In this document: positions 26,160-34,461 of the stretch, one piece after another
Layout of the letters: each line of letters begins with the position of its first letter
Position numbering within the stretch: the first letter of the stretch is position 1
Made by a program: the position numbers and the translations under genes
From: Chryseobacterium pennipullorum
GTDB lineage: Bacteria > Bacteroidota > Bacteroidia > Flavobacteriales > Weeksellaceae
NCBI RefSeq assembly: GCF_003384725.1
Contig: NZ_QNVV01000002.1
Span: forward strand, 1 to 64,000
DNA length: 64,000 bases
Reading direction: 5' to 3'
Notes under the pieces: generated by a model
The model's database searches: none
What the model was told of the DNA's origin: nothing
Seen by the model: the letters and a program-made list of their open reading frames with translations, nothing else

Positions 26160-27578
26160 TTGGAAAAAATCGCTGTTATCGGAGGACTCGGCACATTGGC
26201 TGGAGGGGACCTGTTTTTTAAACTGCTAAAGCATCAAGAGGTACTAAAAAACCAATTGAAGTATCATTTTCTATTTGAGCAGCAGCCTTATAGCCAGATG
26301 AATCTGCCTTTATACCAGGAGGAAGATATTAAATCACGTAAATTTTACACCTATACGATCTGTAAAAACTTTGAAGACAAATCTGTAACAAAGGTAATGC
26401 TCCCCTGCTTTGCCAGCCATTCATTTTTAGAAGAGCTTCAAAAAGAAATATCCATTCCGGTCGTTAATATTTTTAAGGCACTGGCGCATTATATCCATTT
26501 ACGTTTTAAACCAGGAATAAAGATCGGTGTCCTCACGTCAGATTATGTAAAAGAAGGGCATATGCTGAATGCCTATCTGCGAGATTACGATCTGGTATTC
26601 CCATCTGATCAGCGGAAATTGATGGATGCTATATATGGAGATCAGGGAATTAAAAACGGTTATTTTGACGGGCTTTCTCTGGAATATATCTACGAAGCCT
26701 GTACCGAACTTTACGGCAAAGGCTGCGATATCATCCTGCCCGGAATCACAGAGCTGTCTCTGGTGGTGGAGCCATTATGGAAACGAGGGGTTCATATTCT
26801 CGATGTGAACCAGATCTATGCTGATTATGCCCTGGAACAAGATAACGACCGCACAGCGAAACAATTCAAACTTGGAATTTTGGGCGGTGTAGGACCTTCA
26901 GCTACCGTAGACTTCATGAATAAGATCATCAGAAATACACCTGCTCAGAAAGACCAGGACCACATCAAAATGGTAGTGGAACAGAATCCTCAGATCCCCG
27001 ACAGAACCGCCCACCTTATTCATCAGGAAACAGACCCGAGTATTGCCCTGTTTTCTACCTGCAAGCGGTTGCAGGCTGAAGGCGCAGATGCGATTGCGAT
27101 CCCTTGCAATACCGCCCATGCCTTTGTAGAGGAAATTCAGAAACATCTGAATATTCCCATTATCAATATGCTGACCACCACTGCGGAATACATCAGTAAA
27201 AACTTTGGACAATCTGTAAAAGCCGGGTTATTGGCGACCAGCGGAACCATTGAAAGCAAAGTATATCATGACATTCTTGAAAAATATGGTCTTGAGGTCA
27301 TTATTCCCGATGAGAAGCACCAGGGATATGTTATGGAAAGCATTTATGGGGAATATGGAGCAAAAGCAGGGTTTACCGATGGGGCTTGTAAAGAATACCT
27401 TCTGATGGCAGCAGAGTTCGTTATCAGCAATGGAGCGGATGTTATTATATTAGGCTGTACAGAACTTCCTCTCCTATTTCCGGAGGAAACTGAAATTACT
27501 AAAAATGAAAAAAATACTCCATTGATTGATCCCACCTTACTTCTTGCCAGAAAAATAGTAACCGTTGCAAAAAGCTGA
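26160..27578 (+). CDS. Fused double aspartate/glutamate racemase-family protein
   Basis: A 472-residue protein made of two Asp/Glu racemase (PLP-independent) domains in tandem, each normally about 230 residues. Both open with a matching glycine motif (IGGLGTLAG near residue 7 and LGGVGPSAT near 241). The second domain has both catalytic cysteines, Cys316 in PCNTAH and Cys433 in GCTEL. The first keeps Cys83 (PCFASH) but has Ile196 where the second Cys should be (PGITEL), so it is probably inactive or regulatory. The start codon is TTG, chosen because the glycine motif follows at once. The substrate is likely L-/D-aspartate or glutamate or a related acid. Confidence 0.85.
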   Translation: MEKIAVIGGLGTLAGGDLFFKLLKHQEVLKNQLKYHFLFEQQPYSQMNLPLYQEEDIKSRKFYTYTICKNFEDKSVTKVMLPCFASHSFLEELQKEISIPVVNIFKALAHYIHLRFKPGIKIGVLTSDYVKEGHMLNAYLRDYDLVFPSDQRKLMDAIYGDQGIKNGYFDGLSLEYIYEACTELYGKGCDIILPGITELSLVVEPLWKRGVHILDVNQIYADYALEQDNDRTAKQFKLGILGGVGPSATVDFMNKIIRNTPAQKDQDHIKMVVEQNPQIPDRTAHLIHQETDPSIALFSTCKRLQAEGADAIAIPCNTAHAFVEEIQKHLNIPIINMLTTTAEYISKNFGQSVKAGLLATSGTIESKVYHDILEKYGLEVIIPDEKHQGYVMESIYGEYGAKAGFTDGACKEYLLMAAEFVISNGADVIILGCTELPLLFPEETEITKNEKNTPLIDPTLLLARKIVTVAKS

Positions 27579-27600
27579 TAATTTATTAAGGATGACATAA

Positions 27601-27640
27601 AAAAAACAGCTGCAATGATCGTAGCAGCTGTTGTATAAAT
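27601..27640. terminator. Bidirectional terminator between the racemase and hutZ genes
   Basis: A 9-bp stem (AACAGCTGC at 27605-27613 with GCAGCTGTT at 27624-27632) lies between converging genes, with an A-run on the left. Confidence 0.6.
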
Positions 27641-27653
27641 CTTGTATGCTTTT

Positions 27654-28172
27654 CTATTTAGACTGATGATTAGCATCGTTTCTATGCTCTACGATCTCTA
27701 AATTCTGATCTACAAAATACGCACTTCCAAATCCGTTTACATAAGATCCTTTTACCGGCTTCAAAGCAATTAAAATAAAATCTCCCATCCCGGAAATTAC
27801 ATCCACCACTTTTCCGTGAGTTTCCTTAAGCCTGGCCACTACAGTATTCCATACCTCAGAATCTCTTTCAATCTGTGTAGGTACCGCTTCAATGGTCAGA
27901 CGTTCGCGGGCATAGATCTGTTTGGTAGCAGATTCATCTTCAATGAACATAAGGGATGCCTTTCTTCCGTCAGCAAGGTTCTTTGTGTGTCTGGCCATGA
28001 AAGATACCAGAATGTAAAATGTCTGGTCCATCTGTACAAAAGGGGCATAGCTGGAATTGGGAACTCCTTCGGCATCTGTTGTCGCCAGGATTACACTTTG
28101 GGAAGCATTGATCAGCTCTTTTACTTTGGGGGCAACAGGTTTAGCTTTTTTCTCTGTATGGGTTTGATTCAT
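27654..28172 (-). CDS. hutZ: HutZ/HugZ-family haem-degrading protein
   Basis: A 172-residue protein of the pyridoxamine-phosphate-oxidase split-barrel fold. It matches the HutZ/HugZ branch rather than true PNPOx: SYAPFVQ, MARHTKNL, SLMFIEDE, RLTIEAVP, ERDSEVW and VNGFGSAYFV follow the HutZ order. These proteins bind haem and open the ring to release iron. A 19-bp dyad of Fur-box character (28202-28220) lies 30 bases upstream of the start, which fits iron control. It is monocistronic and diverges from ahcY. Confidence 0.82.
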   Translation of the reverse strand: MNQTHTEKKAKPVAPKVKELINASQSVILATTDAEGVPNSSYAPFVQMDQTFYILVSFMARHTKNLADGRKASLMFIEDESATKQIYARERLTIEAVPTQIERDSEVWNTVVARLKETHGKVVDVISGMGDFILIALKPVKGSYVNGFGSAYFVDQNLEIVEHRNDANHQSK

Positions 28173-28201
28173 AGTATATTTTTTATCGGTTAAAAATAGC
28201 T

Positions 28202-28220
28202 ATTTAGATTAAGACTAAAT
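28202..28220. promoter_or_regulatory. Fur-like 19-bp dyad upstream of hutZ
   Basis: ATTTAG and CTAAAT form a perfect inverted repeat around a 7-base centre. It lies upstream of a TATTTTTA element on the hutZ strand, in the place of the -33 region. Its identification as an iron-regulator site rests on the haem-iron gene beside it and is inferred. Confidence 0.45.
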
Positions 28221-28290
28221 AATTTTAAATCATGCATAATATCATAAAACTGAAAATGAGCTGCCGTTTTTTTATCTTAATTATAAATTG

Positions 28291-28298
28291 TAATTTTG
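28291..28298 (+). promoter_or_regulatory. Predicted -7 element for ahcY
   Basis: TAATTTTG, an exact TAnnTTTG match, lies 39 bases before the ahcY start. Confidence 0.5.
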
Positions 28299-28337
28299 CC
28301 TTTCGTTATCACTTGAATTTAAAATTATTCATTACAT

Positions 28338-29651
28338 ATGAGTACTACAACACAATACGTTCCTTATAAAGTTAAGGACATTTCCCTTGCAGAATGGGGA
28401 AGAAAAGAAATCACTCTTGCAGAGGCAGAAATGCCAGGTTTGATGGCTATCCGTGAAGAATACGGACCGTCTCAGCCGCTAAAGGGTGCCAGAATCGCCG
28501 GATGTCTTCACATGACCATCCAAACTGCTGTGCTTATCGAGACATTGGTGGCTTTGGGAGCTGAAGTGACCTGGTCTTCTTGTAATATCTTCTCTACTCA
28601 GGATCACGCTGCTGCGGCTATCGCTGCTGCCGGAATTCCGGTATATGCATGGAAAGGTCTGAATGAGGAAGAGTTTGACTGGTGTATTGAGCAGACTTTA
28701 TTCTTCGGGGAAGACAGAAAACCACTGAACATGATCCTGGATGATGGAGGTGATTTAACCAACATGGTATTTGATAAATATCCTGAATTCACAAAAGATA
28801 TTAAGGGACTTTCTGAAGAAACGACTACAGGAGTACACCGATTATACGAAAGAATGAAGAACGGAACTTTGGTAATGCCGGCTATCAACGTAAACGATTC
28901 TGTAACCAAGTCTAAATTCGACAACAAATACGGATGTAAAGAATCTGCAGTGGATGCTGTAAGAAGAGCTACTGACGTTATGCTTGCAGGAAAAAGAGTG
29001 GTAGTTTGCGGATACGGAGATGTAGGTAAAGGAACGGCCGCTTCTTTCAGAGGAGCAGGTTCTATTGTTACCGTTACGGAAATCGATCCGATCTGTGCCC
29101 TTCAGGCTGCCATGGACGGATATGAAGTAAAAAGACTGGATACGGTAGTAGACAATGCAGATATCATCATTACAACCACCGGTAACTTCAATATTGTAAG
29201 AGGAGAACACTTCCTTAAAATGAAAGACAAAGCGATCGTTTGTAACATCGGTCACTTTGATAATGAAATCGATATGGCATGGTTAAACAAAAACTATGGT
29301 CAAACGAAATCTGAAGTGAAACCTCAGGTAGATATCTATACCATCGAAGGAAAAGAGGTCATCATCCTTGCAGAAGGTAGATTGGTAAACCTGGGATGTG
29401 CAACAGGACACCCAAGTTTTGTAATGTCCAATTCTTTCTCCAACCAGACTTTGGCTCAGATCGAACTTTGGAACAATTCTGCTGCTTACAAAAACGAAGT
29501 ATACATGCTTCCTAAGCATTTGGATGAAAAAGTAGCTGCTTTGCACCTTAAGAAATTAAGCGTAGAGCTGGAAACTCTTTCTCCTGAGCAGGCAGAATAT
29601 ATCGGGGTAGAAGTACAGGGACCATTTAAGCCTGAATACTACAGATACTAA
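28338..29651 (+). CDS. ahcY: S-adenosylhomocysteine hydrolase
   Basis: A 437-residue enzyme that splits S-adenosylhomocysteine into adenosine and homocysteine with bound NAD, clearing the product of SAM-dependent methylation. The NAD motif GYGDVG is at 225-230, with the conserved helix [11 protein letters not shown] after it. Active-site segments [12 protein letters not shown] and [12 protein letters not shown] are intact, and the C-terminal PEYYRY, which closes over NAD of the neighbouring subunit, is present. It is monocistronic, between its own promoter and the terminator at 29673. Confidence 0.97.
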   Translation: MSTTTQYVPYKVKDISLAEWGRKEITLAEAEMPGLMAIREEYGPSQPLKGARIAGCLHMTIQTAVLIETLVALGAEVTWSSCNIFSTQDHAAAAIAAAGIPVYAWKGLNEEEFDWCIEQTLFFGEDRKPLNMILDDGGDLTNMVFDKYPEFTKDIKGLSEETTTGVHRLYERMKNGTLVMPAINVNDSVTKSKFDNKYGCKESAVDAVRRATDVMLAGKRVVVCGYGDVGKGTAASFRGAGSIVTVTEIDPICALQAAMDGYEVKRLDTVVDNADIIITTTGNFNIVRGEHFLKMKDKAIVCNIGHFDNEIDMAWLNKNYGQTKSEVKPQVDIYTIEGKEVIILAEGRLVNLGCATGHPSFVMSNSFSNQTLAQIELWNNSAAYKNEVYMLPKHLDEKVAALHLKKLSVELETLSPEQAEYIGVEVQGPFKPEYYRY

Positions 29652-29672
29652 GATTACAAATATCTGATATAC

Positions 29673-29705
29673 TCCCACTATTTTAAAATAGTGGGATTTT
29701 TTGTG
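29673..29705 (+). terminator. Terminator of ahcY
   Basis: A 12-bp perfect palindromic stem (TCCCACTATTTT with AAAATAGTGGGA) is followed by a T tract. Confidence 0.85.
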
Positions 29706-29725
29706 TAAACCTGCCAGACATTTTA

Positions 29726-29733
29726 TATTTTTG
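29726..29733 (+). promoter_or_regulatory. Predicted -7 element for the first paralogous lipoprotein
   Basis: TATTTTTG, an exact TAnnTTTG match, lies 20 bases before the ATG at 29754. Confidence 0.5.
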
Positions 29734-29753
29734 CCCAAAAAAAAACAAATCAG

Positions 29754-30542
29754 ATGAAAAAACACTTAGTTCTGGGACTGATGACTTCAGCCATTTTGTT
29801 CAGTAGCTGCAGTACCGATAACAATGAGCCGGAAAAAAAATTATTACTAAGCAAAGTCACTACTATTTATTATGATAACCCATCTGCACCTGAAACGGTG
29901 GTAGAAACATTGGAATATGACAGTCAGGGACAGCTCGTGAAAATGCAGTCTAAAGGCAGATCCAGCATTTTTGAGTATAACAATGGAAAGCCTGTGAAGA
30001 CCACCTATTACAATGATAAGCAGGTAATGGAGTATTATCTTAATTTTTATTACCAGGGAGATCGATTGACGGCCAATAAAGCGGTCTACACAAATTCGGG
30101 CTTTTCCAGAACCTATTCGTATGCCTATAATGCAAGCGGGCAGCTTACCTCTTCTACCCTTTGTCAGTCGGAAGACTGCTCAGATCCGCGTGTTTCTTCC
30201 TTTACCTATAGCGGAGGCAATGTTTCAGTGGAAACCGATGTTACATCAGGAACATACGGCTTAGCTTTTAAAAGCGAATTTTCTTATGATAATAAACAAA
30301 GTCCCTATTCTAATGTCAACAAATATCTTAGGATCATGATGGGAAGGGCTGCTACCTTAAGTACAAACAATTACTTAATCGATAAAAGCAGTTCCAGAGT
30401 TCAAAACGGAAGCTGGAGTCCAGGTGAAACCACCACCTACACGATACAATATAATAACACAGGACTTCCTGTCCAGGCAATAGGGAAAGGATCTGACGGT
30501 AATCTTTCTGTTCAGTACATTTACGAATACATCTCTCAATAA
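29754..30542 (+). CDS. Lipoprotein of unknown function, tandem paralogue 1
   Basis: A 262-residue predicted lipoprotein with lipobox LFSSC (Cys19). The mature part is a series of short beta segments with YD/RHS-like phrasing (LEYDSQGQLVKM, IFEYNNGKPVKT, YAYNASGQLTSS, TIQYNNTGLPVQAIGK), typical of cell-surface proteins in Bacteroidota. Two Cys (CQSEDC) near the middle may form a disulphide. A second gene of the same layout follows at 30653. I know no function for the family. Confidence 0.75.
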   Translation: MKKHLVLGLMTSAILFSSCSTDNNEPEKKLLLSKVTTIYYDNPSAPETVVETLEYDSQGQLVKMQSKGRSSIFEYNNGKPVKTTYYNDKQVMEYYLNFYYQGDRLTANKAVYTNSGFSRTYSYAYNASGQLTSSTLCQSEDCSDPRVSSFTYSGGNVSVETDVTSGTYGLAFKSEFSYDNKQSPYSNVNKYLRIMMGRAATLSTNNYLIDKSSSRVQNGSWSPGETTTYTIQYNNTGLPVQAIGKGSDGNLSVQYIYEYISQ

Positions 30543-30652
30543 TAGTCAGCCCTCAACCTGGAGACCTTTCATGACTTAATATTTTCGCCATCACCTAGGC
30601 TTAATTTTATAATGAATATAGTAGTTCTCCTTTAAAATAAAAACATTAGTGT

Positions 30653-31453
30653 ATGAAAACACAATTATGTATCGGGTTGATGAGTTCATTTTTATTATTC
30701 AACTGTAGTACCAATACTGAAGAAAATAATGACCCCAATACTTCCGAACCTCAAATATTATTAAGTAAGACTACGACTGTTTATCATGCAAATTCTACAA
30801 ATCCCTCAACAGATGTTGTAAAACTCGATTATAATAGCCAAAAGCAGCTCGTCAAAATGTCGTCAGAAAATAGGATTGCCGTTTTGGAATATGATCTTAC
30901 TGGTAAACCTTTAAAAGTAAATTATGAGAAACCAGATGGTACAGGAGTATATTATAAAACCTGTCACTACAACGGCGATCAGCTTACTATGGTCAAAACA
31001 ATATATCCCACCAGTACCTTTAATACAACAATAACATATAGCAACGCTAAGGTGAGCAGCATATCTATTTGTAAATCTTCGAATTGCACAAATCCATTTA
31101 CCAAGTCATTTTTATATATCGGGGATAATGTTTCGGAAGAAAATTCACAAGGTGACGGCATTGGCAGTCCTTACCATTTAAAAAGAGAATTTTCCTATGA
31201 TAGCAATGTCAATCCTTATTCTTTGATTAATAAATATGTAAGAGTTTTTATAGGGGGCCCGGAGTTTTTAAGCCAAAATCTCTCTACTACAGAAAAAATA
31301 AGCACGAAATATACTTCGGGGAACTGGACTCAAATTCAAAATATCACTTACCAAGTAGAATACAATAATTCTCAGTTACCCACTCTGGTCGTAGGAAAAG
31401 ATGACAATGGCAATGAGTTTGTAAGGCGTACTTACGAATATATTATTCAATAA
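30653..31453 (+). CDS. Lipoprotein of unknown function, tandem paralogue 2
   Basis: A 266-residue paralogue of the preceding gene, with the same order of segments: LLSKTTTVYHANSTNPSTDV, VKLDYNSQKQLVKM, LEYDLTGKPLKV, the pair of Cys (CKSSNC), REFSYDSNVNPYSLINKY and VEYNNSQLPTLVVGK. The lipobox is LLFNC (Cys18). The genes are separated by 110 bases. The sequences have diverged well beyond a recent duplication, so both copies have probably been kept by selection. Confidence 0.75.
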   Translation: MKTQLCIGLMSSFLLFNCSTNTEENNDPNTSEPQILLSKTTTVYHANSTNPSTDVVKLDYNSQKQLVKMSSENRIAVLEYDLTGKPLKVNYEKPDGTGVYYKTCHYNGDQLTMVKTIYPTSTFNTTITYSNAKVSSISICKSSNCTNPFTKSFLYIGDNVSEENSQGDGIGSPYHLKREFSYDSNVNPYSLINKYVRVFIGGPEFLSQNLSTTEKISTKYTSGNWTQIQNITYQVEYNNSQLPTLVVGKDDNGNEFVRRTYEYIIQ

Positions 31454-31457
31454 TACT

Positions 31458-31487
31458 AAGCTCTCCAATTCGGAGAGCTTTTATTTT
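31458..31487 (+). terminator. Terminator of the second paralogous lipoprotein
   Basis: A 9-bp stem (AAGCTCTCC with GGAGAGCTT) with a 5-nt loop is followed by TTATTTT. Confidence 0.75.
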
Positions 31488-31592
31488 ATGAGCTGATTTC
31501 CACAATCCGTATTTTTCCCATATTTCGCTTTTATATAGAGCCTTGTTTCTAAAAAATGAATATATTTAACGCCTTAAATAAAACATTAATAC

Positions 31593-31982
31593 ATGAAAAA
31601 ACAAAGAGTATCGAATGCATTTGTCGCTGCATCATGGGTTGCATTAGGGGCTGGAATGATTGGTTATATTGTAGGGCTTGCAAGGGCTGAAATGCAGCTT
31701 AACGAAAAAGGCTATTACTTTACCATTCTTCTATATGGCTTATTTGCTGTTGTTTCACTTCAGAAAGCTGTTCGGGACCGATTAGAAAACATCCAGGTAA
31801 CCGATATTTATTACGGAATATGCTGGTTCGCGACCTTATCTTCTATCGTACTGCTAGCCATAGGACTTTGGAATGCCACCATCCTTCCAAGTGAGAAAGG
31901 ATTCTATGCATTTGCATTTCTTCTGGCACTTTTTGGAGCTATTGCTGTTCAGAAAAATACAAGAGATAATATGATCGAATAA
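31593..31982 (+). CDS. YiaA/YiaB-family inner-membrane protein
   Basis: A 129-residue protein with four hydrophobic helices arranged as two similar pairs, the YiaAB two-helix domain layout. The repeat is visible as KGYYFTILLYGLFAVVSLQKAVRD and the later KGFYAFAFLLALFGAIAVQKNTRD. The function of the family is unknown. It is monocistronic, ending at the shared terminator before purE. Confidence 0.82.
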   Translation: MKKQRVSNAFVAASWVALGAGMIGYIVGLARAEMQLNEKGYYFTILLYGLFAVVSLQKAVRDRLENIQVTDIYYGICWFATLSSIVLLAIGLWNATILPSEKGFYAFAFLLALFGAIAVQKNTRDNMIE

Positions 31983-31984
31983 TA

Positions 31985-32014
31985 AAAAACTCTCCGGAAA
32001 ACCGGAGAGTTTTT
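31985..32014. terminator. Bidirectional terminator between the YiaA-like gene and purE
   Basis: A 13-bp stem (AAAAACTCTCCGG with CCGGAGAGTTTTT) with an AAAA loop lies between converging genes. Confidence 0.88.
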
Positions 32015-32031
32015 GTATGTTTTACTTACAA

Positions 32032-32541
32032 CTATATATCGAAATGATTAGGGTGCTGATTTTTAATATCATCCACCGTCCCCAATACTTTGTCTTTTAA
32101 AGAATCCTGATATTTCTGAAGGTTTTCGGCCACTTTTTCATCAGCACTACCCAAAATTTTAGCTGCCAGGATCCCTGCATTTAAAGCTCCGTTCAAAGCA
32201 ACAGTTGCTACAGGTATTCCACCGGGCATCTGAAGAATAGATAATACAGAATCCCATCCGTCGATAGAATTACTGGATAAAATCGGAACCCCAATTACCG
32301 GAAGTGTCGTGCAACTTGCCACCATTCCCGGAAGATGCGCAGCCCCTCCGGCTCCAGCAACAATTACTTTCAAGCCTCTCTCTTTTGCCGTTTTTGCGTA
32401 GTCGAACATTCTTTCAGGTGTTCTGTGAGCTGATACTACGGTTAATTCATACGGGATATCCAGGCTTTTCAGAAAATTTGCTGCCTGTTCCATGATCGGC
32501 AGATCACTCTGACTGCCCATAATAATTCCTACCATCTTCAA
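32032..32541 (-). CDS. purE: 5-(carboxyamino)imidazole ribonucleotide mutase
   Basis: A 169-residue class I PurE that rearranges N5-CAIR to CAIR in de novo purine synthesis. Family motifs are MGSQSDLPIM at 8-17, SAHRTP at 37-42 with the active His, and GAGGAAHLPGM. Its partner gene purK lies on the same strand but 5.7 kb away, with five rightward genes between. The promoter element TATCTTTG is 14 bases upstream. Confidence 0.95.
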   Translation of the reverse strand: MKMVGIIMGSQSDLPIMEQAANFLKSLDIPYELTVVSAHRTPERMFDYAKTAKERGLKVIVAGAGGAAHLPGMVASCTTLPVIGVPILSSNSIDGWDSVLSILQMPGGIPVATVALNGALNAGILAAKILGSADEKVAENLQKYQDSLKDKVLGTVDDIKNQHPNHFDI

Positions 32542-32555
32542 TTTGATTAGATTGT

Positions 32556-32563
32556 CAAAGATA
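32556..32563 (-). promoter_or_regulatory. Predicted -7 element for purE
   Basis: On the minus strand this is TATCTTTG, an exact TAnnTTTG match, 14 bases before the start codon. Confidence 0.5.
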
Positions 32564-32737
32564 AAAAATTAAATTGAAGACCGGAAGATGAAGTGCAGCG
32601 GCCTCCTGCTTTATCTTCCATCATCATTTGCGGCCAATTCATTTTTAATCTTTAAAATAATCAATTTGGCTTAAATTTTTCATCTGTATTCGTATAAATA
32701 GCAGCATCTGTACCCATCTGACGTTTTGCCAAATGGA

Positions 32738-32745
32738 TATATTTG
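32738..32745 (+). promoter_or_regulatory. Predicted -7 element for the EamA transporter gene
   Basis: TATATTTG, an exact TAnnTTTG match, ends 21 bases before the TTG start codon. Confidence 0.5.
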
Positions 32746-32766
32746 TACTAATACCCTATTGAAATT

Positions 32767-33675
32767 TTGAAAGATTATAAGCTTACCCTGGCCATACTTA
32801 CAGTGGCAGTTGTCTGGGGAACCACATTTTTATCCATCCGCATCGCCGTGGAAACGATTCCTGCGTGGTTTGTGGCAGGGATACGCCAATCTCTGGCCTC
32901 TGTGATTATGCTTTTCATTCTTCTATATCGCAAAGAGTTCAGATGGATTGGCTGGAACAGTCTAAAATATCAGATTATTTTCTCCGTGTTGATGCTTGTC
33001 ATTGCCAACGGAATGACGACTGTAGCAGAAGAAGAGGTGACGAGCAGCCTTACCTCGCTCATCAGTGCCTGCTCCCCTATCCTCGTATTTTTTGGAAGCA
33101 TGGCGCTGGGGCTTCAGAAATTCAGCTGGCGGGCCTTCGCCGGAGTTCTGCTGTGCTTCAGTGGCATTCTGTTTATTTTCTGGGACGGTATTAACGATCT
33201 TAAAAACCCCGATTATGCCCTTGGAATTCTGTTTTTATTTATTGCCATTGCGGGCTGGGCTTCAGGGACTATTTTCACAAAAAAATTAAATATACAGAGC
33301 GGCAATATTTCATTAAATCTTTTTTATCAGTTTGCTTTTGCAGGGATTATTCAGGTTATTTTTGCTTTCCTGTTTTCAGAAAATTATAATTTTGGAAACT
33401 GGACGATGCGGAGTATTTCTGCCATGCTCTATTTATCAATTTTTGGTTCTGTAGCTGCATTCTTTGCTTTCCATTATGCTTTAACCAAAGTTTCACCCGT
33501 CCAGGTATCCATACTCGCTTATATCAATACGGTCATCTCCATCTTTTTGAGCTGGCTGATCCTGGATGAGAAAATCACAGCGAAGTTTATCATTGCTGCT
33601 GTCCTTATTATCTGTGGTGTGTTTATCATTAATTATAATCCGGCCATGTTCAAAAAACAGAGGTTGGAGCAGTAA
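32767..33675 (+). CDS. EamA/DMT-family transporter
   Basis: A 302-residue inner-membrane protein with ten hydrophobic helices in two EamA halves. The first opens with TVAVVWGTTFLSIRIAVETIP, the usual EamA entry motif, and the second ends with AYINTVISIFLSWLILDEK followed by a final helix. The start is a TTG codon; an in-frame stop at 32749 limits any upstream start, and no better ATG exists. Substrates of this family range from amino acids to metabolites and cannot be named here. Confidence 0.85.
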   Translation: MKDYKLTLAILTVAVVWGTTFLSIRIAVETIPAWFVAGIRQSLASVIMLFILLYRKEFRWIGWNSLKYQIIFSVLMLVIANGMTTVAEEEVTSSLTSLISACSPILVFFGSMALGLQKFSWRAFAGVLLCFSGILFIFWDGINDLKNPDYALGILFLFIAIAGWASGTIFTKKLNIQSGNISLNLFYQFAFAGIIQVIFAFLFSENYNFGNWTMRSISAMLYLSIFGSVAAFFAFHYALTKVSPVQVSILAYINTVISIFLSWLILDEKITAKFIIAAVLIICGVFIINYNPAMFKKQRLEQ

Positions 33676-33887
33676 GTACTGTTTTATTTTCAGTGAGCCA
33701 GGGTAAGATCAAGAATGATGGGCTTTTTATCATTACCGGCCTTTCGGTGTTTGTAACAATTCAGCTTTTTTAAACCAACCCATTCCACTGTATTGCAGAT
33801 TATTACAAACAATTCAATTGAAATAGGTTTGAGGTAAGGTTTTATATTTCCATCATTTTTCCTATATTGTATACTCAACCCTACAAC

Positions 33888-34454
33888 ATGCTGAAAAATA
33901 CATTTATTTTATTAGTGGCAGCTTCTTTTCTTCTGGTAAGCTGCAATTACAAAGAGAAAGAGAAAAACCTTACCGACCGGGAAAAGCAATTGCTGGAAAA
34001 AGAAAAAATATTCGCTAAGAAAGAATCCGAATATCAGGCTCTGCTTATGATGAGAGACAGCATATTTGCCAAAAAAGATTCGGTGGTAATAGCAGCTACC
34101 TGGCCGGATGAAATTTCAGGTCCATGGAATGGCAAAGTAATCTGTATAGAATCTAATTGCAGCGACTATGCCATCGGAGATCAGCGTACAGATATCTGGG
34201 AATTCGATAATGATCCTACACAACCTGTTACCAAAATTATCAACAACAATAATCTGGTAAGGCTGTATACCGGAAAGTTTGAAAACAATGAGATTAAACT
34301 TTCTTATAAAACAGATTCTACTGCTAAAAAAAATGTAGAAATGAACGTCCTTCTTAACGACATTTCTGATAACAAGATCAAGGGAACAAGAACCATTGTA
34401 TCTGATGGCTGTACCGCCAAATTCTCTGTTGAATTAGTCCGTTCCACAAAATAA
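33888..34454 (+). CDS. Lipoprotein with N-terminal coiled coil, unknown function
   Basis: A 188-residue predicted lipoprotein with lipobox LLVSC. I use the ATG at 33888, which begins the signal peptide cleanly; an ATG 21 bases upstream adds seven untypical residues. The mature part starts with a charged heptad-like helix (about residues 24-60, rich in Lys and Glu), then a beta-rich domain with SGPWNGKVICIESNC and a later Cys. It ends seven bases before the cation antiporter gene, so the two are probably co-transcribed and may work together. Confidence 0.72.
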   Translation: MLKNTFILLVAASFLLVSCNYKEKEKNLTDREKQLLEKEKIFAKKESEYQALLMMRDSIFAKKDSVVIAATWPDEISGPWNGKVICIESNCSDYAIGDQRTDIWEFDNDPTQPVTKIINNNNLVRLYTGKFENNEIKLSYKTDSTAKKNVEMNVLLNDISDNKIKGTRTIVSDGCTAKFSVELVRSTK

Positions 34455-34461
34455 AACACCT

